A stretch of DNA of 44,244 nt, from positions 1-44,244 of the forward strand of contig CAZYPK010000026.1 in NCBI GenBank assembly GCA_964649195.1. The letters are read 5' to 3'. Under the pieces are notes generated by a model. The model saw nothing but the letters and a program-made list of their open reading frames with translations, made no database searches and had not been told where the DNA came from. The position numbers were made by a program, and so were the translations under genes. The stretch comes from JTS-RE9 sp964649195 (lineage in GTDB: Bacteria > Planctomycetota > Phycisphaerae > Phycisphaerales > Phycisphaeraceae). The first letter of the stretch is position 1; the number at the start of each line of letters is the position of its first letter. Shown here one piece after another: positions 1 to 8,256 of the stretch.

Positions 1-229
1 CGAGTTCCGAGTTGAAAGGCAAGGGGGAAGGCAGGAAGGCACGGAGGCGGGAGGCAAGTTCCGAGTTCCGAGTTCCGAGTTCCGAGTTGAAAGGCAAGGG
101 GGAGGGGAGGAAGGTACGGAGGGGGGAAGGTGCGGAGGGGAAGAAGAGAAACGGGAAAGCGAAGCAGCGAAAACCGAAATCCGGACAACTCGGAACCCGG
201 AACTCGAAACTCGAAACTTATTCTCCCCC
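1..229. repeat. GAGTTCC tandem/inverted low-complexity insert
   Basis: The left edge is built from CGAGTTC/GAGTTCC heptamers (positions 1-14 and 56-90) around purine-rich AAGGCAAGGGGG and GGCACGGAGG blocks. The right edge (about 187-219) carries the reverse complement of the heptamer (AACTCGG, GGAACTCG, AACTCGAAACT). The insert lies directly before recognisable DUF1553 coding sequence that resumes at about 230, and the DUF1553 frame stays free of stop codons right across it. It therefore looks like a small inverted-repeat element inserted in frame. The left end lies outside the window. The AAGGCACGGAGG block recurs in the insert at 17569-17664. Confidence 0.6.
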
Positions 230-748
230 TTCCCCCGTCGTCGGCTGGAAGTCGAAGCGATCTACGATGCGATGCTCGCCACCACCGGCAAGGTGGTGCG
301 CCAGGCTCCCGGGGCGCCGCTGGACTTGAATCGGTCGGCGGACCGCATGATGTATGTGCTCACCTCCAACCGTTCGCCGGTCGGGCTGGGCGGTGAGATA
401 CGCAGGATGTTTGCCGTGTTCGACTACGACCCCACCGGCGAACCGATCGGCAGGCGCGACGAATCCACCACCGCGGCTCAGTCGCTCTTCTGGCTCAACA
501 ATCCGATCCCCAGACATTTCGCAGGCGAGTTTGCGAAGTCGATCCTGCGCGACCGGCGGTTCAATGATGCGGAGCTTCTTCGCAGGGCTTACCTGGCCGC
601 GCTGGGCCGCGAGCCTGATGAGGCGATGTCGCGGCTGCTTTTGGATTATCTGAAAACCCGCGAAAAACAAGGTGTTTCCCGCGAGCAGGCGTGGACGCAG
701 GTCTGCCTGGCGATCTATGCTTCCAGTGCGTTCCGGTATCTGGACTAA
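2..748 (+). CDS. DUF1553 domain protein, C-terminal part (5' end outside window)
   Basis: From about 230 the frame reads RRLEVEAIYDAMLATTGK, and later AQSLFWLNNP, LLRRAYLAALGREPD and a C-terminal SAFRYLD. This matches the C-terminal region of planctomycete DUF1549/DUF1553 proteins, a large family of secreted cytochrome-associated or surface proteins of unsettled function. The usual family length is 700-1000 residues, so most of the gene lies upstream. The frame is open from base 2, through the repeat insert, to the TAA at 746-748; an internal ATG at 272 is unlikely to be the true start. It lies 3 bases before the DUF1501 gene, the standard pairing. What is odd is the in-frame repeat that replaces or extends sequence before residue RRLEVEA, so the protein may be altered or nonfunctional. 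Confidence 0.75.
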   Translation, partial: EFRVERQGGRQEGTEAGGKFRVPSSEFRVERQGGGEEGTEGGRCGGEEEKRESEAAKTEIRTTRNPELETRNLFSPFPRRRLEVEAIYDAMLATTGKVVRQAPGAPLDLNRSADRMMYVLTSNRSPVGLGGEIRRMFAVFDYDPTGEPIGRRDESTTAAQSLFWLNNPIPRHFAGEFAKSILRDRRFNDAELLRRAYLAALGREPDEAMSRLLLDYLKTREKQGVSREQAWTQVCLAIYASSAFRYLD

Positions 749-751
749 GCG

Positions 752-2200
752 ATGAACATGCAGCGAAACAACCTGACGCGACGGCAGATTCTCCAGCGGG
801 CAACGCTGGGGTTCGGGGGTGTGGCGTTGACCGACATTCTCGCGCGGCAGACCCACGGACGGGAATCCGTGGGCTTTGGGGCTGCGGTGCGGAATGATCA
901 TGTCATCGCGCCGCACTTTGCGCCGCGCGCCAAACGCATCATCTACATCTTCCTCGACGGCGGCGTCTCGCATCTGGACACCTACGACCACAAGCCGCTG
1001 CTGGAGCGCGATGACGGCAAGCCGTTGCCCGAATCGATCCGCAAGCCCAGGTTCACCTTCGCGCCGCAGGGCACGATTCTCAAGTCGCCCTGGAAGTTCA
1101 AACAGATCGGCGAGGCGGGCAAGTGGTGCTCGAATCTTTTCCCGGAGGTGAACAAGCTGATCGATGACCTGTGCTTCATTCACTCGCTGCATCACACCAA
1201 CAACGACCACTTCACCGCGAAGAACATGATTCACACCGGCTCCGGCCGCGAACCGCGTCCGACGCTCGGCTCGTGGCTCAGCTACGGATTGGGCAGCGAG
1301 AATGCGAATCTGCCGGCGTACATCGACATCCTTCCCGAATCGCCGCGCAGCAGGCCGACGGCTTTTCTGCCTGCGAAGTTCGCGGGCACGCCGATCCTCA
1401 AGCCGGACAAGACGCAGAAAAATCTGCAATGGGACAACCTCACCGGCGGCGGCGCCCATCAGCGCGAGCACCTGGACCTGGTGCAGCGGATGAACCGCGC
1501 CCACCTGGCCCGCACCGGCGGCGATGATGCGCTCGAAAGCGAAATTCACAACCTCGAACTCGCCTTCCGCATGCAGACCGAGGCGCCGGACATCATGTCG
1601 CTCGAAGGCGAAACGAAGGCGACGATGGAACTCTACGGCATCGGCGAACCGAACACGACCGACTTCGGCCGCGCCTTGCTGCTGGCGCGCCGCTTTGCGG
1701 AAAAGGGCGTGCGGTACATCACCGTCACGCACTCGACCACCAAGTACGGCAACCTGTGGGATCAGCACGGCAACCTGTTCGACGGCCACACCGGCAACGC
1801 CCGCGCGGTCGATAAACCCATCGCCGGTCTGCTGCGAGACCTGAAGGCGCGAGGCATGTTGCAGGATACGCTCGTCATGTGCGGCAGCGAGTTCGGCCGC
1901 ACGCCGGTGTTCGAATACATGGACGGCGGCTCCGGTCGATTGCGGAACGGCCGCGATCACAATCCGCATGGCTTCACGATGTGGTTCGCAGGCGGCACCA
2001 CCCGGCCCGGCGTCTCGCACGGCGAGACCGATGACTACGGCTACCACGCCATCCGCGACAAGGTCGCCATCCACGATCTGCACGCCACGCTCCTGCACAT
2101 CATGGGCATCGATCACGAAACGCTGACCTATCACCACGCCAGCCGGGATTATCGGCTCACCGATGTCTATGGGCATGTGGTCCAATCGATCCTTGCGTGA
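752..2200 (+). CDS. DUF1501 domain protein, Tat-exported sulfatase-like
   Basis: The 482-residue product begins with a twin-arginine-like signal (LTRRQILQRATLGFGG, about residues 9-24), followed by alkaline-phosphatase-superfamily-like segments: IYIFLDGGVSHLDTYD near the N-terminus, HSLHHTNNDHFTAKNM in the middle and CGSEFGRTPV with DHNPHGFTMW near the C-terminus. This is the DUF1501 family, abundant in Planctomycetota and nearly always paired with DUF1549/DUF1553 genes, as here (3-base gap). Length is normal for the family. The ATG at 752 is chosen; a second ATG at 758 is possible. The exact substrate is unknown; family members are predicted hydrolases acting outside the cytoplasm. Confidence 0.9.
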   Translation: MNMQRNNLTRRQILQRATLGFGGVALTDILARQTHGRESVGFGAAVRNDHVIAPHFAPRAKRIIYIFLDGGVSHLDTYDHKPLLERDDGKPLPESIRKPRFTFAPQGTILKSPWKFKQIGEAGKWCSNLFPEVNKLIDDLCFIHSLHHTNNDHFTAKNMIHTGSGREPRPTLGSWLSYGLGSENANLPAYIDILPESPRSRPTAFLPAKFAGTPILKPDKTQKNLQWDNLTGGGAHQREHLDLVQRMNRAHLARTGGDDALESEIHNLELAFRMQTEAPDIMSLEGETKATMELYGIGEPNTTDFGRALLLARRFAEKGVRYITVTHSTTKYGNLWDQHGNLFDGHTGNARAVDKPIAGLLRDLKARGMLQDTLVMCGSEFGRTPVFEYMDGGSGRLRNGRDHNPHGFTMWFAGGTTRPGVSHGETDDYGYHAIRDKVAIHDLHATLLHIMGIDHETLTYHHASRDYRLTDVYGHVVQSILA

Positions 2201-2224
2201 ACCGTTCGTTCGTTCACACACGCA

Positions 2225-2253
2225 AGGCACGCACGCTTGAAGCGTGCGTGCCT
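2225..2253. terminator. 13-bp perfect hairpin after the DUF1501 gene
   Basis: AGGCACGCACGCT (2225-2237) and AGCGTGCGTGCCT (2241-2253) are perfect inverted repeats with a TGA loop. The hairpin begins 25 bases after the DUF1501 stop codon. There is no T-run, so it may be a transcription barrier or a dispersed repeat rather than a classical intrinsic terminator. Two weaker hairpins follow (CGGGG/CCCCG at 2310-2325 and GGGCG/CGCCC at 2377-2389). Confidence 0.5.
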
Positions 2254-2415
2254 GCGCGGTTTGTTCCGTCTGTATCGCGCGCTCATGTTTTCTTCACGAA
2301 TCGATGTCGCGGGGTGTTCGCCCCGTCCCGGTTTGTTTCGTTTGTTTGTCTTGTTGGAGGCGGACCCCATCTGTGCGGGCGGTTCGCCCAAGGCAAGCCA
2401 TGCGGAGGAAAAGAC

Positions 2416-3450
2416 ATGGACGACCGGCAAAAACCGAGCATTCTGCTGATCGAAGACGATCCCGACACCGCCCTGCTCATCCAGGAAACCCTGCACGATC
2501 ACTTCGGCAGCGGCTGCGTGAGGCACTGCGCCAGCGTGGCGCGGGCCCTCTCCGTTGACGTCTTCGATTTCGATCTCGTGCTCTCGGACATGAACATGGC
2601 CGACGGCACCGGGCTTGATGTGCTTTCCAAACTGCTCGCCCGCCGCAAGGACCTGCCCATCGTGCTCGTCACCGGCGAAGGCATCATCGACAACGCGCTG
2701 CGGGCCATCAACCTCGGCGCCTACGACTACGTGGTGAAGACCGGCGACTACCTCTTTGCCATCCCCATCGTCGTCGAGAAGAACCTGGCCATCTGGCGCA
2801 CCAAGCAGGAGAATGTGCGATTGCATGGACAGCTTGGCCGGACGATTGAAGAGGTGCGCATCAAGAACGAACAGCTTGAGGATGCGGTCGCCAAGTTGGA
2901 GACGATGGCATCGACCGATCCGCTGACGGGCATCGCCAATCGCCGGGCTTTCAATCAGGCGATGGACCGGCGCTTCGCGGAGGCGATGCGATACGACCAC
3001 GACCTTGCGGTGGTGATGATCGACCTGGACGGCTTCAAGGCGCTCAACGACCGGAAGGGGCACCAGGCGGGGGACCTGATCCTCCAGCGGACGGGGCGCA
3101 TTCTCGAAGCGAACTGCCGCCGATCCGATATGGCGGGTCGGTTCGGCGGCGATGAGTTTGTGATTCTGCTGCCCGAGACGGATCTTCAGACGGCCCGCGT
3201 CGTGGCCCAGCGGGTGAAGGAGGAGTTCGACCTCACCGCCCAGGCGCTGCTGGCCGATGCCGACCCGCCGATCGCGGTTTCGATGAGCATCGGCATCTCC
3301 TGCATCCGCCATTCGAGGCCGGTGAATCCCGAACAACTGATCGGCCACGCGGACGAGGCGCTCTACCGCGCCAAGGCCGCGGGCAAGACGCAGATCGTGA
3401 TCTACAACGGGCCGGCGACCAACAACGGCAGGCTGGCGTCGGTGGCGTGA
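2416..3450 (+). CDS. Response regulator with diguanylate cyclase (REC-GGDEF)
   Basis: 344 residues. The N-terminal receiver domain (about 7-125) has the acidic pocket IEDD, the phospho-acceptor Asp58 in DLVLSDMN, and a conserved Lys108 after YDYVV. A helical linker (about 130-165) leads to a GGDEF domain (166-335) with an intact GGDEF motif at 244-248, so it should make cyclic di-GMP from GTP. Five residues before the motif lies RRSD (235-238), a canonical RxxD inhibitory site for product feedback. The start at 2416 follows a strong GGAGG ribosome-binding site; the open frame upstream to 2197 crosses hairpins and is not coding. No cognate histidine kinase is present in the window. Confidence 0.93.
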   Translation: MDDRQKPSILLIEDDPDTALLIQETLHDHFGSGCVRHCASVARALSVDVFDFDLVLSDMNMADGTGLDVLSKLLARRKDLPIVLVTGEGIIDNALRAINLGAYDYVVKTGDYLFAIPIVVEKNLAIWRTKQENVRLHGQLGRTIEEVRIKNEQLEDAVAKLETMASTDPLTGIANRRAFNQAMDRRFAEAMRYDHDLAVVMIDLDGFKALNDRKGHQAGDLILQRTGRILEANCRRSDMAGRFGGDEFVILLPETDLQTARVVAQRVKEEFDLTAQALLADADPPIAVSMSIGISCIRHSRPVNPEQLIGHADEALYRAKAAGKTQIVIYNGPATNNGRLASVA

Positions 3451-3459
3451 CAAGGCGAA

Positions 3460-4446
3460 TCACTGTTTCTTTTCGTCTTCCGCAGCCGCGCTCCGTCCAT
3501 CGAGCTTGTTGAAGATGAAGGCGTCGGCCAGGCGGTCATCCGTCGGGTTCATCTTCTTCTCGTCGATGAGCAGTTGCGTGAAGGTCGTCTTGGTGAAGCC
3601 GCGCGATTCGAGCATGGCGATGAACTCTTTTTCGTCGCCGATGCCGCGCATGAACGAATCCGCAGGCACGGCCAGCAGGATCGAGGTCGGCCTGCGCAAC
3701 TTGGACTTCGCCTCGCCCACCTCCTCGCCGACAATGGCAATCTGCGGCGGGCCATCCTTCCCGTTCCAGCGATCGCCCTTGGCCAGCCCCAGCGTGCTGT
3801 AGCCTCGCAGTTTGATCGGGACGCGAAACGATCGATCCGACTGCTTCCTGAGATATTCATCGCGGAACTCAAACTGCCAGTCGATGATGACGGACAAATC
3901 GGCGCGGTTGACATTCTGCTTCAGCAGCTTCTCGCGCTCCCGTTCGCGCTGGGCCTGCACCTCCCTGGGATCGACCAGCCGGACGCCTGCGATGACCATC
4001 TCATCAGGCCCCAGGATGTCCAGCACCTCCGCCGAGTGAATGAATCCGTATTGCCCGATCGCCATTTCGGGCAGCGCCTTGGCGCCCAGGTCGATCTCCT
4101 CGTTGGGCTTGACCAGGTTTCGCTTGACCGTGAGGTTCAGCCCCTTGCGTTCGGTGACTTCGCGCGAGGTTTTCTGCCGAAGCCCGACGGTGGTGATGCC
4201 CCGGCTGCTGGGGAACTGCGGCTCGTAGGTGGCGCAGGTGTAGTAGGCGTCCCGCAGCTTGATGCAGCGACGGGCGTAATTCTTCCAATGCCGCTGCCAG
4301 GCGAGATCGATGTCGCGGTCCGAAGCCTTGGTGGAATCCTGAGCCTCCAGCAACGTGGCCCCGGCACACACCAGCAACAGCGCCGCCAGAATGGCGACCC
4401 CTTTCTCAAGGCGAAAACCGGAAGCCGGTGATGAGGAATCCTGCAT
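3460..4446 (-). CDS. Secreted protein of unknown function
   Basis: 328 residues if started at the ATG at 4446, which gives a signal peptide (MQDSSSPASGFRLEKG, then AILAALLLVCAGATLLEA) cut before QDSTK. The mature part contains WQRHWKNYARRCIKLRDAYYTC and a basic coiled segment (VQAQREREREKLLKQN), with no catalytic motif that I recognise. The open frame extends to 4539, but that would bury the signal peptide. It converges with the GGDEF gene, 9 bases apart, and is divergent from the PPC gene. The function is unknown; export is inferred. Confidence 0.7.
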   Translation of the reverse strand: MQDSSSPASGFRLEKGVAILAALLLVCAGATLLEAQDSTKASDRDIDLAWQRHWKNYARRCIKLRDAYYTCATYEPQFPSSRGITTVGLRQKTSREVTERKGLNLTVKRNLVKPNEEIDLGAKALPEMAIGQYGFIHSAEVLDILGPDEMVIAGVRLVDPREVQAQREREREKLLKQNVNRADLSVIIDWQFEFRDEYLRKQSDRSFRVPIKLRGYSTLGLAKGDRWNGKDGPPQIAIVGEEVGEAKSKLRRPTSILLAVPADSFMRGIGDEKEFIAMLESRGFTKTTFTQLLIDEKKMNPTDDRLADAFIFNKLDGRSAAAEDEKKQ

Positions 4447-4714
4447 GAGTTTGCCTTTCGTATGGGTGCCGGGGCAACCGGCGAACATCGGCGGGAAGAT
4501 GGCCCTTGCGCCTGTCATCCTATGCCACGGGAGGCCCATTCATCCTAACGGCATTGAGATCGATCGATTGCACCGGATCGCGCCACCATTCCGCCGTATC
4601 CGCGACCGCCTCCTTTGCAATGTTCAACGAAGCCTTCACCTTGTTTCCGCAATCTGCAATGGATATTTTGCAATGGCCGTTTTTCAATTGCTTCACAGCT
4701 TCACAGCCTTCACC

Positions 4715-5533
4715 ATGCGATGCAGCCCGTTCCATCCCGCACTCCTCATCGCGTTGCTCTTCGCATCGTCCGCGTTCGCCCAGGAGAAGGACAAGAAGAA
4801 GGAAGAGAAAAAGCCCGAACCGCCGGTGATTCTGGTCTCCTATCCGCTGGCGATGTCACCCGGGCAGAAGACGCACATGACGCTGCGCGGCCTGCGGCTC
4901 AACACCGTCACGAACATCGTGCTCGTTGAAGGCGAAAAACGCACGGAGCTGAAGGTGAAGCTCAAGGCCGATTCGAAGCCGCCTGACAAATACGATGCGA
5001 AACTCGCCGGCGACACCAAGGCGGACATCGACATCGAACTGTCCGCCGAGACCGCCCCCGGCCCCGGGTCCGTGAAGCTCATCGCGGTCGGCGCAGGCGG
5101 CGAGTCGAAGCCTTACGAACTGATGGTCATCGCCAAAGATCAGCTCATCGCGGAGAAAGGCCCCAACGATTCCTTCAAGAACGCCCAGCCGATCAGGCGG
5201 AACCAGACCATCCTCGGCGGCATCACCGGTAACAACCAGGTCGATGTCTTTTCCTACACCGGCAAGGCCGGCGAAAAGATCACCATCGATGTCCTCGCCG
5301 CCCGCCTCGGCTCCGCGCTCGACCCCTGCATCACCCTCTTCGATCCCGACCGCAACATCATCGCCATGGTCGATGACAACAAAGGTGACAAGACGGGCGA
5401 CAAACCTTCACGCGACTGCACGCTGACGCTCACGCTGCCGATGGATGGCACGTATCTCATCGTGTTGCAGGACGCCCTTGATCGCGGCGATCCGGCGCAC
5501 TCGTATCTGCTGCGGGTGGCGGGGGGGAAGTGA
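4715..5533 (+). CDS. Exported PPC-domain protein
   Basis: 272 residues from the ATG at 4715, which yields a clean signal peptide (LLIALLFASSAFA, cleaved before QEKDKKKEEKK). A lysine-rich spacer is followed by a beta-rich region (VSYPLAMSPGQKTHMTLRGLRL) and then a bacterial pre-peptidase C-terminal (PPC) type domain at about 155-270, recognisable from DVFSYTGKAGEKITIDV, LDPCITLFDPD and DGTYLIVLQDALDRG. PPC domains are accessory modules of secreted enzymes; no enzymatic domain is present here, so it may act as a binding or surface protein. The longer frame from 4355 overlaps the divergent gene's 5' end and is rejected. Confidence 0.82.
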   Translation: MRCSPFHPALLIALLFASSAFAQEKDKKKEEKKPEPPVILVSYPLAMSPGQKTHMTLRGLRLNTVTNIVLVEGEKRTELKVKLKADSKPPDKYDAKLAGDTKADIDIELSAETAPGPGSVKLIAVGAGGESKPYELMVIAKDQLIAEKGPNDSFKNAQPIRRNQTILGGITGNNQVDVFSYTGKAGEKITIDVLAARLGSALDPCITLFDPDRNIIAMVDDNKGDKTGDKPSRDCTLTLTLPMDGTYLIVLQDALDRGDPAHSYLLRVAGGK

Positions 5534-5546
5534 GTTTCAAACATTG

Positions 5547-6017
5547 CTATTGAGGTTTCCTCTTCGTCTTGGCGATCAGATGAGGATGGTTGTCTGTCAA
5601 CCATTGGATCACCATGTCTCGCAGTTCAATCGCCAGATTTCGCAGTTCCTTGATTTCGCTTTCCGTCGCGATGCCGGTCATTTCGTACACGGCGTTGCCG
5701 CGTTTTGCCTTGAATGCCTGCAATTCATCGACGAGTTCGCCGGGCGCTTCGATGGTCAGCTTGATCGACTCGATGGAATAGTAATGGGCCCCGCCACCCT
5801 TGGCGGCCTCAAAGCCGCTGGCGTATAGCGCGGTTGTCGTCGCCTGAAGCGCCGCGTTGTATGCCGCCACAAAACGCCAGTCGGGATCCATCTTGGAATC
5901 ACCGCTGACGCGCAGGTCTCTTTCGATCACTTCGAGCAGTTTTGCGGTCTCGCTTGCGCTTGCTTGATGGGGTTTGAGCCAGCCGTTTTTCCGCCAGTCT
6001 GTCAAGCTCATGTTCAT
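5547..6017 (-). CDS. HEPN domain protein, partner of nucleotidyltransferase
   Basis: 156 residues, mainly helical. The N-terminus (TDWRKNGWLKPH...TAKLLEVIERDL) and the core AAYNAALQATTTALYASGF are typical of HEPN proteins that sit beside minimal nucleotidyltransferases. HEPN/MNT pairs are often toxin-antitoxin modules in which the transferase modifies the HEPN RNase. I see no canonical RNase motif R-x4-6-H: the C-terminal LRDMVIQWLTDNHPHL has the Arg and His too far apart. A non-RNase or degenerate HEPN is therefore possible. The gene starts inside the 3' end of the upstream transferase gene (119-base overlap), so the two are co-transcribed. Confidence 0.8.
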   Translation of the reverse strand: MNMSLTDWRKNGWLKPHQASASETAKLLEVIERDLRVSGDSKMDPDWRFVAAYNAALQATTTALYASGFEAAKGGGAHYYSIESIKLTIEAPGELVDELQAFKAKRGNAVYEMTGIATESEIKELRNLAIELRDMVIQWLTDNHPHLIAKTKRKPQ

Positions 6018-6606
6018 CTCCGATCAGAAACACACGGGGCTTCTCGCGGATCGACCGTGCAAAGGGGTGCCTCTCCTTGACGCGGCCGCTCCACTCGCCC
6101 GGGCGATACAGGTTGATGTTCAGGTCCCGGCCAAGACGGGAAGCAACTTGCCGTATTTTGCCGCCCAGTTCCCGCATCGTCAACCGTTCGGAAATGATCA
6201 GCAGATCCACATCGCTTTGACTGTTCATCCGGTCCGTCGCCCCCGAACCGAAGATCAAGGCGACGGCGATCTCGCCGCGGAGCGGATCAAGCATGGAACG
6301 GATCACCCCGATCGCCCCGGACGTTTTGGACAACAGCCGCTTCAGTTCCACAAAAAAAGGGCAGTCGGCTCGCGCCTGAAAACAAACCTGATTCCCGCTC
6401 TGTTCGCGGCTGATCACACCCATGACGACCAGGGCCGCCAGTTCGCGCTGAACGGCTCCGAGACTGGCGCCGCTCAATCTCGCCACCTGCCGAAGATGGA
6501 ACCGCTCGTCCGATCGCAATATCAGCAAGGCCAGGACCGCTTCACGGGTTTTGCCGAACAGTTTCATCCCGGCAGGGAAATGATCGAATGTATCTGTTTT
6601 GCGCAC
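5899..6606 (-). CDS. wHTH-nucleotidyltransferase (MNT type)
   Basis: 235 residues. Residues about 14-75 form a winged helix (REAVLALLILRSDERFHLRQVARLSGASLGAVQRELAAL). A nucleotidyltransferase fold follows with the family signature FGSGATDRMNSQSDVDLLI (GS-x9-D-x-D), so the metal-binding aspartates are present. The C-terminus is a basic tail (SSKRKRDRKTARSDRKR) encoded by the stretch overlapping the HEPN gene. The start is a GTG at 6606, preceded by AGGA at good spacing; an ATG 13 codons later lacks a ribosome-binding site. It probably modifies its HEPN partner and may autoregulate through the winged helix. Confidence 0.85.
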   Translation of the reverse strand: MRKTDTFDHFPAGMKLFGKTREAVLALLILRSDERFHLRQVARLSGASLGAVQRELAALVVMGVISREQSGNQVCFQARADCPFFVELKRLLSKTSGAIGVIRSMLDPLRGEIAVALIFGSGATDRMNSQSDVDLLIISERLTMRELGGKIRQVASRLGRDLNINLYRPGEWSGRVKERHPFARSIREKPRVFLIGDEHELDRLAEKRLAQTPSSKRKRDRKTARSDRKRPARQR

Positions 6607-6747
6607 GATCGTATCCTAATCGGGTACACCTGTGAATGCAATGGCCGTGTCGGTTCAACCGGCGTGATGCCAAACCGACTTCTCCGCCGGCATCATATGA
6701 ACATCCCGGCGTACAATGAATCCGACCCATTCATACGGAGGCTCCTC

Positions 6748-8055
6748 ATGCGCATCGCTTTCATCCTGCCCCTTCTCCTGGCCTCCCTCGCCTTCGCCGA
6801 CGACGCGAAAAACGAGGAAGGCTTCACCGATCTCTTCAACGGCAAGGACCTCGCCGGCTGGGCGCCCGTGCAGACCGCGCCTTCCACCTGGACCGTCAAG
6901 GACAACATGATCATCTGCTCCGGCGTCCCCACCGGCGTGCTGCGCACCGAAAAGCATTACGAAAACTTCATCCTCGAACTTCAGTGGCGGCACATGCGCC
7001 CCGGCGGCAACGCGGGCGTCTTCATCTGGTCCGATCCGCTCTGCGCACGCGGCCAACCCTTCACGCGATCCATCGAGGTGCAGGTGCTCGATGGCAAAGG
7101 CGGCGACTGGTACACCACGCACGGCGATGTCTTCCCCATCCACGGCGCCACCATGAAGCCCGACAACCCCGGCAAGTCCGGCAGCCGCAGCTATCCCACC
7201 GAGCATCGCTCCAACATGTCTCCCCAGTGGAATCACTACCGCATCGTCTGCAACGAAGGCAAGCTCGAACTTTCCGTCAACGGCAAGATGGTCACCAGCG
7301 GCCGCGATTGCAATCCGCGCAAAGGCTACATCGCCCTCGAATCCGAAGGCGGCCTCGTTCACTGGAAAAACATCCGCATCAAGGAACTGCCTCCCTCCAA
7401 GGAGCCGCTCAAGCCGGAGCAGATCGCCAAGGTCGATGAAGGTTTCATTTCGCTCTACAACGGCGTCGATCTCACCGGCTGGGCCGAAGAAGAAAACAAG
7501 ACGGGCCACTGGAAAGCCAGGGACTGGACGCTCGACTACGACGGCAAAGGCGGCGACCTCTGGAGCGAAAAGGAATATGGCGACTTCGTGCTCATCGCCG
7601 ACTGGCGCTGGAGCGGCAAGCCTCAGAAGGCGCAGCTTCCGGTGATCCTGCCCAACGGCGAGCAGGCGGTGGATGCCGAGGGCAAGCCGAAAACCGTGGA
7701 GGTCGATGAAGCCGGCGACAGCGGCATCTATCTGCGCGGCTCAAGCAAGAGCCAGGTCAACATCTGGAACTGGCCCATCGGCTCCGGCGAGGTGTATGGC
7801 TACCGCACCGACAAGTCGATGCCGCCGGAGGTTCGCGCCGGCGTCACGCCCAGGGTCAATGCCGATGCCAGGATCGGCTCGTGGAACCGCTTCATCATCA
7901 CCATGAAAGGCGACCGGCTCACCGTCGAACTCAACGGCAAGCTCGTGTTGGAAAACGCCCAGCTTCCGGGCGTCGCCAAGACCGGACGCATCGCCCTGCA
8001 GAACCACGGGGCGCCGATTCAGTTTGCGAACATCTACATCAAGGAATTGAAGTGA
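6748..8055 (+). CDS. Secreted protein with two DUF1080 domains
   Basis: 435 residues, with a signal peptide (RIAFILPLLLASLAFA) and two tandem DUF1080 (3-keto-disaccharide hydrolase family) jelly-roll domains. The first (about 25-215) starts GFTDLFNGKDLAGWAP and contains GGNAGVFIWSDP; the second (about 230-434) starts GFISLYNGVDLTGWAE and contains AGDSGIYLRGSS. Family members are laminarinase/LamG-like beta-sandwiches predicted to act on 3-keto-glycosides in the periplasm or outside the cell. The start at 6748 has GGAGG upstream; the much longer frame from 5974 runs antisense through the transferase gene and is rejected. Confidence 0.9.
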   Translation: MRIAFILPLLLASLAFADDAKNEEGFTDLFNGKDLAGWAPVQTAPSTWTVKDNMIICSGVPTGVLRTEKHYENFILELQWRHMRPGGNAGVFIWSDPLCARGQPFTRSIEVQVLDGKGGDWYTTHGDVFPIHGATMKPDNPGKSGSRSYPTEHRSNMSPQWNHYRIVCNEGKLELSVNGKMVTSGRDCNPRKGYIALESEGGLVHWKNIRIKELPPSKEPLKPEQIAKVDEGFISLYNGVDLTGWAEEENKTGHWKARDWTLDYDGKGGDLWSEKEYGDFVLIADWRWSGKPQKAQLPVILPNGEQAVDAEGKPKTVEVDEAGDSGIYLRGSSKSQVNIWNWPIGSGEVYGYRTDKSMPPEVRAGVTPRVNADARIGSWNRFIITMKGDRLTVELNGKLVLENAQLPGVAKTGRIALQNHGAPIQFANIYIKELK

Positions 8056-8095
8056 CCCCGGCGACAAGGACCGGCGCATTGAGCCGTTCGCCTCG

Positions 8096-8241
8096 GCGAA
8101 CGGAGTGTGTGACGACTGATCCGCCTCGATCAGCGCCCGGTCGTTTTCGCATCCCGTGATCCGCTGCGTGATGGTCACGCCATTCTTGTCGCTGACGTCC
8201 GCGACGTGTTACGTCGCGGCTCACTCTTATCCCGAACTCAG
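8096..8241 (+). repeat. REP-like hairpin repeat, copy 1
   Basis: This is a dispersed repeat upstream of the zinc-ribbon gene. Its segment 8128-8222 matches 9727-9820 with only about ten differences. It contains a hairpin at 8199-8219 (CCGCGACGT, loop GTT, ACGTCGCGG) and ends with CTCTTATCCCGAACTCAG (8224-8241), which recurs in inverted orientation at 9638-9655. It contains no believable gene. Confidence 0.75.
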
Positions 8242-8256
8242 ATTTATACTTCTTTC

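Noticed and set aside
218..2230. 670-codon minus-strand open frame antisense to DUF1553/DUF1501
   Set aside because: Shadow of the GC-rich coding strand; the plus-strand frame has clear family motifs and the antisense product has none.
2167..3453. 428-codon minus-strand frame over the GGDEF gene
   Set aside because: Antisense shadow; the plus strand encodes intact REC and GGDEF motifs with a good ribosome-binding site.
5974..6747. Long N-terminal extension of the DUF1080 gene
   Set aside because: It runs antisense to the nucleotidyltransferase gene; the signal peptide and GGAGG site are at 6748.
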